A stretch of 22,135 bases of DNA from an uncultured Oscillospiraceae bacterium (GTDB lineage Bacteria; Bacillota; Clostridia; Oscillospirales; Oscillospiraceae), in assembly GCA_934572325.1 (NCBI GenBank), contig CAKTKT010000030.1:1-22135 (forward strand), in the 5' to 3' direction. Under the pieces are notes generated by a model, which was not told the DNA's origin, made no database searches, and was given only the letters and a program-made list of their open reading frames with translations. A program made the position numbers and the translations under genes. Positions 8,281 to 15,014 of the stretch are shown piece by piece (position 1 is the stretch's first letter; every line of letters starts with the position of its first letter).

Positions 8281-9465
8281 TCAGATAAGATTGAAAAACG
8301 CCTTGACCTCCGCCTCATGCTTGCCAAGGCAGAGAATGTGGTGGTTGTTGATGGGCGCGGTAAGGAAATACGAGAAGTCATCAAGATATACTCTCACCTG
8401 TGTGCGGCACAGCAGCTCGCTGTACGGCGAGGCGGTCACACGTCCCTCCTTGACGAAGTAGCGCGACAGGTCGCCCTCGCACTTGAAGATGGTGCAGTCT
8501 CCATCGTCAAACGCGCCCTGCACGGCAACGCCGATGCCCGACTCGAAATGCGTGTTGAGACAGAAGCTCCTGAGCATATCCGTGGGAATGGTGCAGTGGG
8601 CAAATATGCCATAGCCCTCCTTTGTGTAGAAGCGGTTGGGGTTGCACAGGAACATCGGTTCGCCGGTGACAGCGCCCAGCACCGCCATCGACAGCAGTGC
8701 CGGAACGTCGCCCTCGCAGCCGCCATATATACCCTCGGCGTTGAGAATGGCGAGCGCAAGGCAGCCGGTCGTGTGTACGGTGTCCAGCAGGTCAAAGCAG
8801 CGCACGGACACGCCGCAAAGGTTATACCTGTCCACAAGGCGGCGCACTGCGCCATAGACATACAGCGCTTTCTCCACCTCGCCGCGGTCATAGTCCTGCG
8901 CGAGGAAAAGCTCCGTATATTTGTTGGGTTTATACTCATTTTTAGCAATCTCCGCAAAAAGTTCCTCCATGGGTATCGTGACAAAGTCCATGCCAAGCTT
9001 CTCCATCATCGCATCGGAGGAATAGCCGCTGGCAATGAGCCAGTCAGACGGCGTACCGATGAGACCGAGATTTTTGCCGCGAAGCTTTGCCTTTGCCTCG
9101 TGTGCAATCTTAAGCACACGGATCTTCTCCGCAATCTCATCAATATCGCCGTGGAGAATCTCTCCGTTGCCGCCGTTCTTGCGCAGAAAGCTGAGTATTT
9201 CCATGGACGCGGCGAGGGAGTTGCTCTCACCGCTGGTGAGTATGTAGCACGGGCGCGCCTTGAGCTGCTCGAACACCTCAAGGAAGAAGCTCTCGCTGCC
9301 GCCGGAGGCGACATAGAGCAGTGCAAACTCGTCCGCGAGGTACTGCTCCAGCGGCACCCTGTTCAGCTCGTCGCCGAGCGCCTTGGATACCGCGTCCAAA
9401 AAACGGTTGATATGTCCGTCTGTTATCTGTGACAGCGGGCTTTTAATCTGATAATAGTCTACCAT
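8281..9465 (-). CDS. L-fucose/L-arabinose-isomerase-like protein, role unknown, in a nucleoside transporter operon
   Basis: A 394-residue soluble protein. The sequence resembles the L-fucose/L-arabinose isomerase superfamily (COG2407-like). NLGLIGTPSDWLIASGY at 132-148 looks like the central Rossmann-type domain. GGCEGDVPALLSMAVLGAVTG (248-268), FAHCTIPTDM (288-297), HFESGIGVAVQG (306-317) and NNHHILCLG (373-381) resemble the C-terminal metal-binding half. Candidate metal ligands are Glu251, Asp253, His290 and His375/376. Members isomerise aldoses to ketoses, but it is shorter than classical FucI (about 590) and I cannot name its substrate. It has a promoter, a GGAGG site, and lies between the BMP lipoprotein and nupO genes. 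Handling the pentose part of imported nucleosides is a guess. The fold call is from remembered motifs, not from a search. Confidence 0.65.
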   Translation of the reverse strand: MVDYYQIKSPLSQITDGHINRFLDAVSKALGDELNRVPLEQYLADEFALLYVASGGSESFFLEVFEQLKARPCYILTSGESNSLAASMEILSFLRKNGGNGEILHGDIDEIAEKIRVLKIAHEAKAKLRGKNLGLIGTPSDWLIASGYSSDAMMEKLGMDFVTIPMEELFAEIAKNEYKPNKYTELFLAQDYDRGEVEKALYVYGAVRRLVDRYNLCGVSVRCFDLLDTVHTTGCLALAILNAEGIYGGCEGDVPALLSMAVLGAVTGEPMFLCNPNRFYTKEGYGIFAHCTIPTDMLRSFCLNTHFESGIGVAVQGAFDDGDCTIFKCEGDLSRYFVKEGRVTASPYSELLCRTQVRVYLDDFSYFLTAPINNHHILCLGKHEAEVKAFFNLI

Positions 9466-9542
9466 TGTTGTTATCCTCCGTTATAACTGTTTTTTCGCCC
9501 GTGTTTTACCCGCGGGCTGTACTGTGCTGTGTTAGTTTTATT

Positions 9543-9571
9543 ATTATATCACGGCTTCGTGTATATTTCCA
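9543..9571 (-). promoter_or_regulatory. Internal promoter for the isomerase-like gene and nupOPQ
   Basis: TGGAAA (9571-9566) and TATAAT (9548-9543) on the minus strand are 17 bases apart. The start would be near 9536, giving a leader of about 70 bases. That leader contains a short inverted repeat, GCCCG (9497-9501) with CGGGC (9513-9517), whose role is unclear. Confidence 0.6.
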
Positions 9572-9617
9572 CAATTATTTGTATAAAATGAGGAAAACGC
9601 ACGCCGTATGCGCGCAG

Positions 9618-9650
9618 AAAAGCGCCGCTGCACACGCAGCGGCGCTAAAA
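9618..9650 (-). terminator. Intrinsic terminator after the BMP lipoprotein gene
   Basis: A perfect 10-bp stem, AGCGCCGCTG (9621-9630) with 9637-9646, is flanked by A and T runs. It lies between the lipoprotein stop (9684) and the downstream promoter at 9543-9571. It probably limits the downstream genes relative to the lipoprotein rather than isolating them. Confidence 0.75.
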
Positions 9651-9683
9651 GCCTTATTTGGTCTTTATTCTCCCGTACCTGAA

Positions 9684-10754
9684 TTACTCAGCAAGAGTAA
9701 AATCTGGGCACTCCTCAACGGTGGAGGGAACGACCTTCTCGCCGGCGATTATGGCAGCCTTGGCAGCCTCAACGGTCTCGAGAACGTCAGCGGGGATGTG
9801 ATCGCGGGTCGGGGCGAGGTCAACGCCGCCGTTGGACAGGTCGTACATATGGATGCCGGCGGTGAAGCTGCCGTCCTTAACGGCCTTGGAGATGTCCTGA
9901 GAAGCGATGTCAACACGCTTCATGGCGGAGGTGAGAACGTGATCCGGATCGAGGTTGGACTGGTCGGTGTCAACACCGATCGCCCAGATGCCCTCTTCAC
10001 CGCAGGCATTGATAACACCGATACCAGTGCCGCCGGCAGCATGGTAGATAACGTCCGCGCCTTTGGTGATCATGTCCTTTGCGGCGGTGGAGCCACCGGC
10101 GATGTCGCCGAAGTTGTTGGCGTTGTACTGCAGAACGGTTGCATCGGGGCAGGCTTCCTTGACACCGGAGATGAATCCGACGCCAAACTGGTTCATGGAG
10201 TCAGAGACCATGCCCTGCACATAGCCGACAGTCTTGCTCTTGGTGACAGAGCCGGCAACGAGCCCGACAAGATAAGACGCCTCATTCTGGGCAAACATCA
10301 GGCAGGCAACATTGGGCAGATCGATGGAAGGGTCATCAATGATGGCAAAAAGCTGGTCGGGGTTAGCCTCGGCAGCCTCGCGGGTAGCGTCCGCGAGCAT
10401 ATAGCCGACGCAGATAATGAGATCGTATCCTTCATCGATGAAAGTGTTGATGTTGGTCTGGTAGTCCGCGTCGGTCTTGCTCTCAAGGTATTTGACCTCG
10501 AAAGTGGGATCTTCAGCTTCCAGCGCCTGAAGACCTTCCCAAGAAGTCTGGTTGAAAGACTTGTCGTTCACGCCGCCGACATCGGTGACCATACCGATTT
10601 TGACGGTGGTTGCCTCCTCGGCGGGAGCGGCTTCCTCCGCGGCAGGTGCAGCCTCCTCGGCGGCAGGAGCCTCGGCGGGAGCTGCGGACTGACCGCAGGC
10701 GCACAGGGCAAAGACCATGCACAGTGCAAGAACAAGTGCGAGAATCTTCTTCAT
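9684..10754 (-). CDS. nupN: BMP-family nucleoside-binding lipoprotein (NupN-like)
   Basis: A 356-residue lipoprotein, the extracellular substrate-binding part of the ABC importer encoded downstream. Lys2-Lys3 and a hydrophobic core lead to a lipobox LCAC with the lipidated Cys20, followed by an Ala/Pro/Glu-rich linker to about residue 50. Then come TVKIGMVTDVGGVNDKSFNQ and WEGLQALEAE, the classic start of BMP/Med/PnrA proteins, and GADVIYHAAGGTGIGVINA further on. PnrA-like members bind purine nucleosides; the neighbouring deoD, udk and tdk support a nucleoside ligand. The start is the ATG before KKILALV, which has GGAGG 8 bases upstream; an open frame extends further upstream but lacks a signal sequence at its start. 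It has its own strong promoter and terminator. Confidence 0.94.
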   Translation of the reverse strand: MKKILALVLALCMVFALCACGQSAAPAEAPAAEEAAPAAEEAAPAEEATTVKIGMVTDVGGVNDKSFNQTSWEGLQALEAEDPTFEVKYLESKTDADYQTNINTFIDEGYDLIICVGYMLADATREAAEANPDQLFAIIDDPSIDLPNVACLMFAQNEASYLVGLVAGSVTKSKTVGYVQGMVSDSMNQFGVGFISGVKEACPDATVLQYNANNFGDIAGGSTAAKDMITKGADVIYHAAGGTGIGVINACGEEGIWAIGVDTDQSNLDPDHVLTSAMKRVDIASQDISKAVKDGSFTAGIHMYDLSNGGVDLAPTRDHIPADVLETVEAAKAAIIAGEKVVPSTVEECPDFTLAE

Positions 10755-10817
10755 GTTTTTTCCTCCATAAATTTTTTCATTCTTATGTATGGGGCTTTTC
10801 CACCCCGTACTGTATTG

Positions 10818-10846
10818 ATTATAACAGACTCTTCCTATTAAATCAA
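10818..10846 (-). promoter_or_regulatory. Sigma-A promoter of the BMP lipoprotein gene
   Basis: TTGATT (10846-10841) and TATAAT (10823-10818) on the minus strand have a 17-base spacer. The leader of about 55 bases holds a small hairpin (GGGG, 8-base loop, CCCC). No purine riboswitch core is visible. Confidence 0.75.
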
Positions 10847-10873
10847 GGGGAATATGCGCAATCATACAGGTTT

Positions 10874-10899
10874 TTCGGCAGAAATTTCTCTTTGCCGAA
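10874..10899 (-). other. Inverted repeat downstream of deoD, possible weak terminator
   Basis: TTCGGCA (10874-10880) pairs with TGCCGAA (10893-10899), 6 bases past the deoD stop. There is no T-run after it on the minus strand, so termination would be weak and deoD transcripts may read into the BMP gene. Confidence 0.35.
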
Positions 10900-10904
10900 G
10901 CCTT

Positions 10905-11633
10905 TTACTTCTTTGCCATTTCCACCGCCGTGTCGAGCGCGATCTCCATCATCTGGCGGAACGAGGTCTGGCGCTGGGCGGCGTTGAGCGCCTCGTCACG
11001 GTAGATATGGTCGGACACGGTGCAGATGGCGAGCGCGCGCTTGCCGAGCGCCGCGGCGTTGGCGTAAAGCCCAGCCGCCTCCATCTCAACGGCGAGCACG
11101 CCCATGCTCTTCCATATATCGTTCGCGCTGCCGTCTCTGGTGTAAAAGTTGTCCGCCGAGAGGAGATTGCCCACCTTCGCCTCGACGCCGTGCGCCTCGG
11201 CGACGCCGTACGCCGTGGTGAGCAGCTCAAAGTCCGCGATGGGCGCGAACACCCCCTCCGGCACGAAGCTCTTTATGTAATTCGAGCTCGTGCACGCGCC
11301 CTGCGCCATCACTATGTCCATGAGCTTAAGCTCGTCGCTCAGCGCGCCGGCGGAGCCGATGCGGATGATGTTCTCCACGCCGTAGAAGCTGTAAAGCTCC
11401 CAGCTATAGATGCCTATCGACGGTATGCCCATGCCGGACGCCATGACCGTCACCTGCGTGTTCCTGTAGCCGCCCGTCCAGCCCTGCACGCCGCGGGCGT
11501 TGTTGACGAGCACGGGATCTTCAAAATAATTCTCCGCGACGAACTGCGCGCGCAGGGGGTCGCCGGGCATGAGCACGGTCTTGGCGATCTGCCCGAGATA
11601 CGCCACGTTGTGGGGGGTGTGCATTTTATGCAT
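10905..11633 (-). CDS. deoD: Purine-nucleoside phosphorylase, DeoD type
   Basis: A 242-residue protein alignable with hexameric bacterial DeoD (E. coli enzyme 239 residues). It splits purine (deoxy)nucleosides with phosphate into free base and (deoxy)ribose 1-phosphate in the cytoplasm. Motifs are VLMPGDPLRAQF (phosphate binding, near 20-31), MGIPSIGIYSWEL, RIGSAGAL, AVEMEAAGLY (181-190, ribose binding) and CTVSDH with the catalytic Asp208. The start is ATG at 11633, with GGAGG at 11642-11646; a TTG five codons upstream would bury that site. It is divergent from udk, and its promoter and that of udk abut. It fits with the transporter genes that follow. Confidence 0.95.
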   Translation of the reverse strand: MHKMHTPHNVAYLGQIAKTVLMPGDPLRAQFVAENYFEDPVLVNNARGVQGWTGGYRNTQVTVMASGMGIPSIGIYSWELYSFYGVENIIRIGSAGALSDELKLMDIVMAQGACTSSNYIKSFVPEGVFAPIADFELLTTAYGVAEAHGVEAKVGNLLSADNFYTRDGSANDIWKSMGVLAVEMEAAGLYANAAALGKRALAICTVSDHIYRDEALNAAQRQTSFRQMMEIALDTAVEMAKK

Positions 11634-11681
11634 ACGTATAGCCTCCAATATTTATTTTTCAAAAAATGCTCCGTGCAGATA

Positions 11682-11710
11682 ATTATATTAGCAGAAATGG
11701 AAAAAGTCAA
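11682..11710 (-). promoter_or_regulatory. Promoter of deoD
   Basis: TTGACT (11710-11705) and TATAAT (11687-11682) on the minus strand have a 17-base spacer. It lies back-to-back with the udk promoter; only base 11711 separates the two -35 boxes. Confidence 0.8.
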
Positions 11711-11711
11711 A

Positions 11712-11740
11712 TTGAAACCTGACGCGATATGTGTTATAGT
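11712..11740 (+). promoter_or_regulatory. Promoter of udk-tdk
   Basis: TTGAAA (11712-11717) and TATAGT (11735-11740) have a 17-base spacer. The start would be near 11747, about 40 bases before the udk ATG. This excludes the upstream in-frame ATG at 11741. Confidence 0.75.
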
Positions 11741-11785
11741 ATGGTGAAAACAGCCGAATACTGCAAATTGGGAGGCGCACGAGCT

Positions 11786-12403
11786 ATGAGCAACACCATG
11801 ATCGTCGGCATCGCCGGAGGGACCGGCAGCGGCAAGACCACCATCACGAAAAAGCTGATGCAGCGCTTTGCCGGCAACGTGTCGGTCATCAACCACGACA
11901 ATTACTACAAGGCGCACCACGATATGCCCTATGAGGAGCGGGCGAAGCTCAACTATGACCACCCGGACGCTTTTGACACGGATATGCTCGTTGACGCGCT
12001 GCGCGAGCTGCGCACGGGTCACGCGGTGCAGTGCCCCGTGTATGATTACTCCATCCATGACCGCACGGACAAAACCATCACCGTCCGCCCCGCGCGCGTT
12101 GTGATAGTCGAGGGCATACTCATTTTCCAGAGCCTTGAGCTGTGCGAGCAGATGGACATCAAGCTCTACGTCGATACCGACGCCGACGTGCGCATCCTCC
12201 GCCGCATCATCCGCGACGTGCGTGACCGCGGGCGCAGTCTCGACAGCGTGATAAACCAGTATCTCACCACAGTCAAGCCCATGCACGAGCAGTTCGTCGA
12301 GCCGTCGAAGCGCCGCGCGGACATCATCATACCCGAGGGCGGGTACAATCAGGTCGCGCTTGAGATGGTGATGGAGCGCGTAAGGGCGCATCTTGAGCAG
12401 TAA
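11786..12403 (+). CDS. udk: Uridine/cytidine kinase
   Basis: A 205-residue P-loop kinase, the usual length for Udk. It phosphorylates uridine and cytidine to UMP and CMP. GGTGSGKT at 11-18 is the Walker A loop; INHDNYYK supplies the conserved Asp and Tyr of the nucleoside site; YDHPDAFD and YDYSIHDRT are conserved Udk blocks; IVEGILIF is the Walker B-like strand; and RRIIRDVRDRGRSLDSVINQYL is the lid region. The start is the ATG at 11786 with GGGAGG ten bases upstream. It is followed 14 bases later by tdk, with which it forms a pyrimidine-salvage operon. Confidence 0.96.
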   Translation: MSNTMIVGIAGGTGSGKTTITKKLMQRFAGNVSVINHDNYYKAHHDMPYEERAKLNYDHPDAFDTDMLVDALRELRTGHAVQCPVYDYSIHDRTDKTITVRPARVVIVEGILIFQSLELCEQMDIKLYVDTDADVRILRRIIRDVRDRGRSLDSVINQYLTTVKPMHEQFVEPSKRRADIIIPEGGYNQVALEMVMERVRAHLEQ

Positions 12404-12417
12404 GCACGGAGGGCATT

Positions 12418-12999
12418 ATGGCAAAGCTATATTTCAAGTACGGCGCGATGGGCTCGTCAAAGTCCGCGCAGGCGCTTATAACAAAATTCAACTATGAGGA
12501 GCTGGGCATGACGGTGTGGCTGATAAAGCCCAGCGTTGACACGCGCGACGGCGCGGACGTCGTCAAAAGCCGCATCGGGCTTTCCGCGCACGCGCAGATA
12601 ATCACCCCCGGTCAGAACATCGCCGACGAGTATCGCAGACTCTGTCGCTATGACGTCATCATCGCGGACGAGGCGCAGTTTTTTACGAGCGCGCAGATAG
12701 ATCAGCTCCGCGCGCTCGTGGACGAGGACGACATTCCCGTGCTGTGCTTCGGGCTGAGGACGGACTTTCTGACGCACCTGTTCCCCGGCTCTCAGCGGCT
12801 GATGGAGCTGTCGGATTCGCTGACGGAGATAAAGACCGTTTGCGCCTGCGGGCGCAAGGCGACGGTCAACGCCCGCATCGACGAGGCGGGGCGCGTGATG
12901 ACCGAGGGCGATCAGGTGTTCCTCGGCGGCAACGACAGCTATGTCGCCATGTGCCACAAGTGCTGGGTGGATAGGATAAAAGCCCAGCAGGAGAAGTGA
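12418..12999 (+). CDS. tdk: Thymidine kinase, type II
   Basis: A 193-residue type II thymidine kinase, which phosphorylates thymidine (and deoxyuridine) to the monophosphate. The P-loop is GAMGSSKS at 9-16. DEAQF at 84-88 holds the catalytic Glu, and a zinc site is formed by Cys142, Cys144, Cys179 and Cys182 (CAC and CHKC). The lasso segment with EGDQVFLGGNDSYVAMC follows the family. The P-loop reads SSK where many Firmicute enzymes read NSGK or NAGK, so the usual Gly before Lys is Ser, a mild oddity. GGAGG lies 6 bases before the ATG. A terminator follows 10 bases after the stop. Confidence 0.94.
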   Translation: MAKLYFKYGAMGSSKSAQALITKFNYEELGMTVWLIKPSVDTRDGADVVKSRIGLSAHAQIITPGQNIADEYRRLCRYDVIIADEAQFFTSAQIDQLRALVDEDDIPVLCFGLRTDFLTHLFPGSQRLMELSDSLTEIKTVCACGRKATVNARIDEAGRVMTEGDQVFLGGNDSYVAMCHKCWVDRIKAQQEK

Positions 13000-13009
13000 A
13001 AGAATTCTA

Positions 13010-13039
13010 CGGGAACACCGGATCAGGTGTTCCCGCTTT
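13010..13039 (+). terminator. Terminator of udk-tdk, overlapping the end of the convergent acyltransferase gene
   Basis: A 10-bp perfect stem, CGGGAACACC (13010-13019) with 13026-13035, is followed by CTTTTAT. The loop and right arm contain the stop codon (13023-13025, read on the minus strand) and last codons of the acyltransferase gene. Confidence 0.85.
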
Positions 13040-14036
13040 TATATTTCAGCCGCTCTATGAGCTTCCCGTACCCAACCGAGAGCGCGGCAGCGGCGGCGAG
13101 CGCGGCGAGCCACGCGAGGTTGCCGTGAAGCTCCAGCCCCAGCTCGTTCATGTAACCCAGAAGCAGCAGATGCACGAGGAATATCTCGAACGACCACCTG
13201 CCAAGCAGCGCGAGCATGGCGTTGAGCCAGCCCAGCCACCTCACCCGCGCGATGAGCGCAAACGCCCACGGCAGCAGCAGCAGCGCGCCCGGCACTATCA
13301 GCAGCCCCGGATACCAGCTCAGCCCGTAGCCCCAGAGTATATCCGTGGGGAAGCGCTGCCCGTAATACATGAGGGCGTTGCCCGCGATAAAGAGCGCGGC
13401 GAGCGCGGGGATATTGAGGCGAAGATCCGCATCCCGCTCGCCCAGCTCCGCCGCGATGAGCCCCATCATGAAGTACGGCATACGCGACCAAGCGATGAGA
13501 AAGTGCGAGTTGAAAAAGCACGGCTGCGACACGAGGAAAAACGCGAACAGCGCCGCAAGCCTTTTCCCGTCTCCTCCCGCGCGGCGCACCGCCAGCCACG
13601 CCGCAGGCGCGGCGAGGTAGAGGAGCATGATGACCTGCGGATACCAGTTGAACTGGTTTTCCATCTGGTTTACCCAGCCGAGCATCAGCACGTTGCCCAA
13701 AAGCTCGCCGAGCGCGGTCAGGGTGTTTCCCGCCGCGACGGCGCGCACGAGCACCGGCACGAAAAACAGCAGCGCCACCGGCAGGTACGCCGGATAGATG
13801 CGCGCCGCGCGCCGCTTATAGAACGCCAGCGTGTCGGCGTTTTTCATGAGCGAGCGGTGCACCCCCATGCCGGTGCAGAAAAAGAAGATGTCCACGCCCC
13901 ACAGGAGATTGAGAAGATAATTCCAAGGCTCCGGAAGGCGCACGCCGCCGTGAAAGAACAGTATGCACAGTATGCAAAAGCCCATTAGCTGCCCGCGAGC
14001 GCGGCTCACGCGGGTCATGTAGTCGCGTATCCTCAT
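13023..14036 (-). CDS. Membrane acyltransferase, acyltransferase-3 (OafA/NodX) family
   Basis: A 337-residue protein with about ten hydrophobic helices. The N-terminal GQLMGFCILCILFFHGG carries the conserved membrane histidine of the family. GVDIFFFCTGMGVHRSL, FYKRRAARIYPAYLPVALLFF (Arg-rich loop and YP motif) and LGRWSFEIFLVHLLLLGY near the end are typical. These enzymes move acyl groups, often acetyl, onto extracellular sugars or lipids; the acceptor here is unknown. The start chosen is ATG at 14036, which has TAAGG a few bases upstream, overlapping the stop of the upstream reductase gene. Earlier in-frame starts (GTG 14060, ATG 14054) lie inside that gene and lack a site. It is probably cotranscribed with the reductase gene. 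Confidence 0.88.
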   Translation of the reverse strand: MRIRDYMTRVSRARGQLMGFCILCILFFHGGVRLPEPWNYLLNLLWGVDIFFFCTGMGVHRSLMKNADTLAFYKRRAARIYPAYLPVALLFFVPVLVRAVAAGNTLTALGELLGNVLMLGWVNQMENQFNWYPQVIMLLYLAAPAAWLAVRRAGGDGKRLAALFAFFLVSQPCFFNSHFLIAWSRMPYFMMGLIAAELGERDADLRLNIPALAALFIAGNALMYYGQRFPTDILWGYGLSWYPGLLIVPGALLLLPWAFALIARVRWLGWLNAMLALLGRWSFEIFLVHLLLLGYMNELGLELHGNLAWLAALAAAAALSVGYGKLIERLKYKSGNT

Positions 14037-14041
14037 GCGCC

Positions 14042-14941
14042 TTACCCCAGCCATGCGCACGCCGCGAGCGCGGCGGCAGAGCCGTCCGCCACGGCGGTGG
14101 TGAGCTGGCGCACGCCTTTGCGGCGGCAGTCCCCCGCGACGAACACGCCGGCGGTCTTTGTCGTGCAGCTCTCGTCCGCGGCGGCGTAGCCCGCGCCGTC
14201 AAGGTCGATAAGCGCGCTGAACACGCCGTTGTCCGGCGCGTGCCCGACGGCGACGAACAGCCCCGTCACCGGTATCTCCCGCCGGGCGCCGCGCTGCTCG
14301 ACGGCGATGGCTTCAAGCTCGCCCTCGCCCATAAGCTCCGTGACCGATGCCTCGGTTATAAATTCCACATTGCCGCGCTCGCGCAGAGCGTCCACGAGCT
14401 TCCGCTCGCCGCGAAACTCCGCGCGCCGGTGGATGAGATAGACGCGGCTGCACCTTTCGCTGAGCAAAAGCGCGTCCTGCAGGGCGCTGTTGCCGCCGCC
14501 GCTGACGGCGACGGGGCGATCCTTATAAAACGCGCCGTCGCACACCGCGCAGTAGCACACGCCGCTGCCCACAAGCTCCTCCTCGCGCTCAAGCCCCAGC
14601 ATACGGGGCTTCGCGCCCACGGCGATAATGAGCGCGCGCGCGTCATACTCCGCGCCCGACTCCGTCACGACGTGCTTCACGCCGCCGCGCTCCTGAACGT
14701 GCGTGACCTCCTCCAGCTCCACGTCCGCGCCGTGCTCCATCGCCTGCTCGAGCATCCTGTCGCCAAGCTCCGCGCCGGAAACGGACTGTATCGCCGGAAA
14801 GTTCTCCACGAGCGGCGACCACGTGATCTGCCCGCCGAAGGCGTGCTTTTCCAGCACGAGCGCCGTTTTGCCCGCGCGGCGGGCGTATGTCGCGGCGGTC
14901 AGCCCCGCAGGCCCGCCGCCGATTATGATAATGTCGTACAT
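14042..14941 (-). CDS. trxB: Thioredoxin reductase-like FAD/NAD(P)-dependent disulfide reductase
   Basis: A 299-residue flavoprotein with low-molecular-weight thioredoxin reductase layout: FAD loop GGGPAG at 8-13, redox pair CAVC at 131-134, pyridine-nucleotide loop GGGNSA at 148-153, HRRAEFRG at 171-178, and FVAGDCR near 268 with RQLTTAVADGSAAA after it. It is slightly shorter than usual (305-320). The NADPH loop has Asn where Asp is common (GGGDSA), but the HRR..R motif for the 2'-phosphate is kept, so NADPH use is likely. It follows nrdG-nrdD on the same strand. nrdD carries a thioredoxin-like domain with CPNC, so its partner may be that domain. The start has GGGAGAAGG upstream. Confidence 0.88.
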   Translation of the reverse strand: MYDIIIIGGGPAGLTAATYARRAGKTALVLEKHAFGGQITWSPLVENFPAIQSVSGAELGDRMLEQAMEHGADVELEEVTHVQERGGVKHVVTESGAEYDARALIIAVGAKPRMLGLEREEELVGSGVCYCAVCDGAFYKDRPVAVSGGGNSALQDALLLSERCSRVYLIHRRAEFRGERKLVDALRERGNVEFITEASVTELMGEGELEAIAVEQRGARREIPVTGLFVAVGHAPDNGVFSALIDLDGAGYAAADESCTTKTAGVFVAGDCRRKGVRQLTTAVADGSAAALAACAWLG

Positions 14942-14974
14942 CGTCCTTCTCCCGTGTCGTATATTCGTATATCA

Positions 14975-15004
14975 AATACAGCCCGGCTTGCACCGGGCTG
15001 TATT
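14975..15004 (-). terminator. Terminator-like hairpin after nrdD
   Basis: A perfect 12-bp stem, AATACAGCCCGG (14975-14986) with 14993-15004, closes a 6-base loop. The following tract on the minus strand (TGATATACG) is poor in T, so partial read-through into the trxB-like gene is likely. Confidence 0.65.
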
Positions 15005-15014
15005 CATTTATTCA

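Noticed and set aside
6686..8461. A 591-codon open frame on the plus strand
   Set aside because: It is antisense to the double ABC ATPase gene, has no recognisable domain and no ribosome site; such frames are common opposite GC-rich genes.
10755..10860. Purine riboswitch before the BMP lipoprotein gene
   Set aside because: The leader is about 55 bases and holds only one small hairpin, too short for the three-way junction.
10755..10865. A longer BMP lipoprotein starting at 10865
   Set aside because: It would put 37 residues before the signal peptide and start upstream of the promoter.
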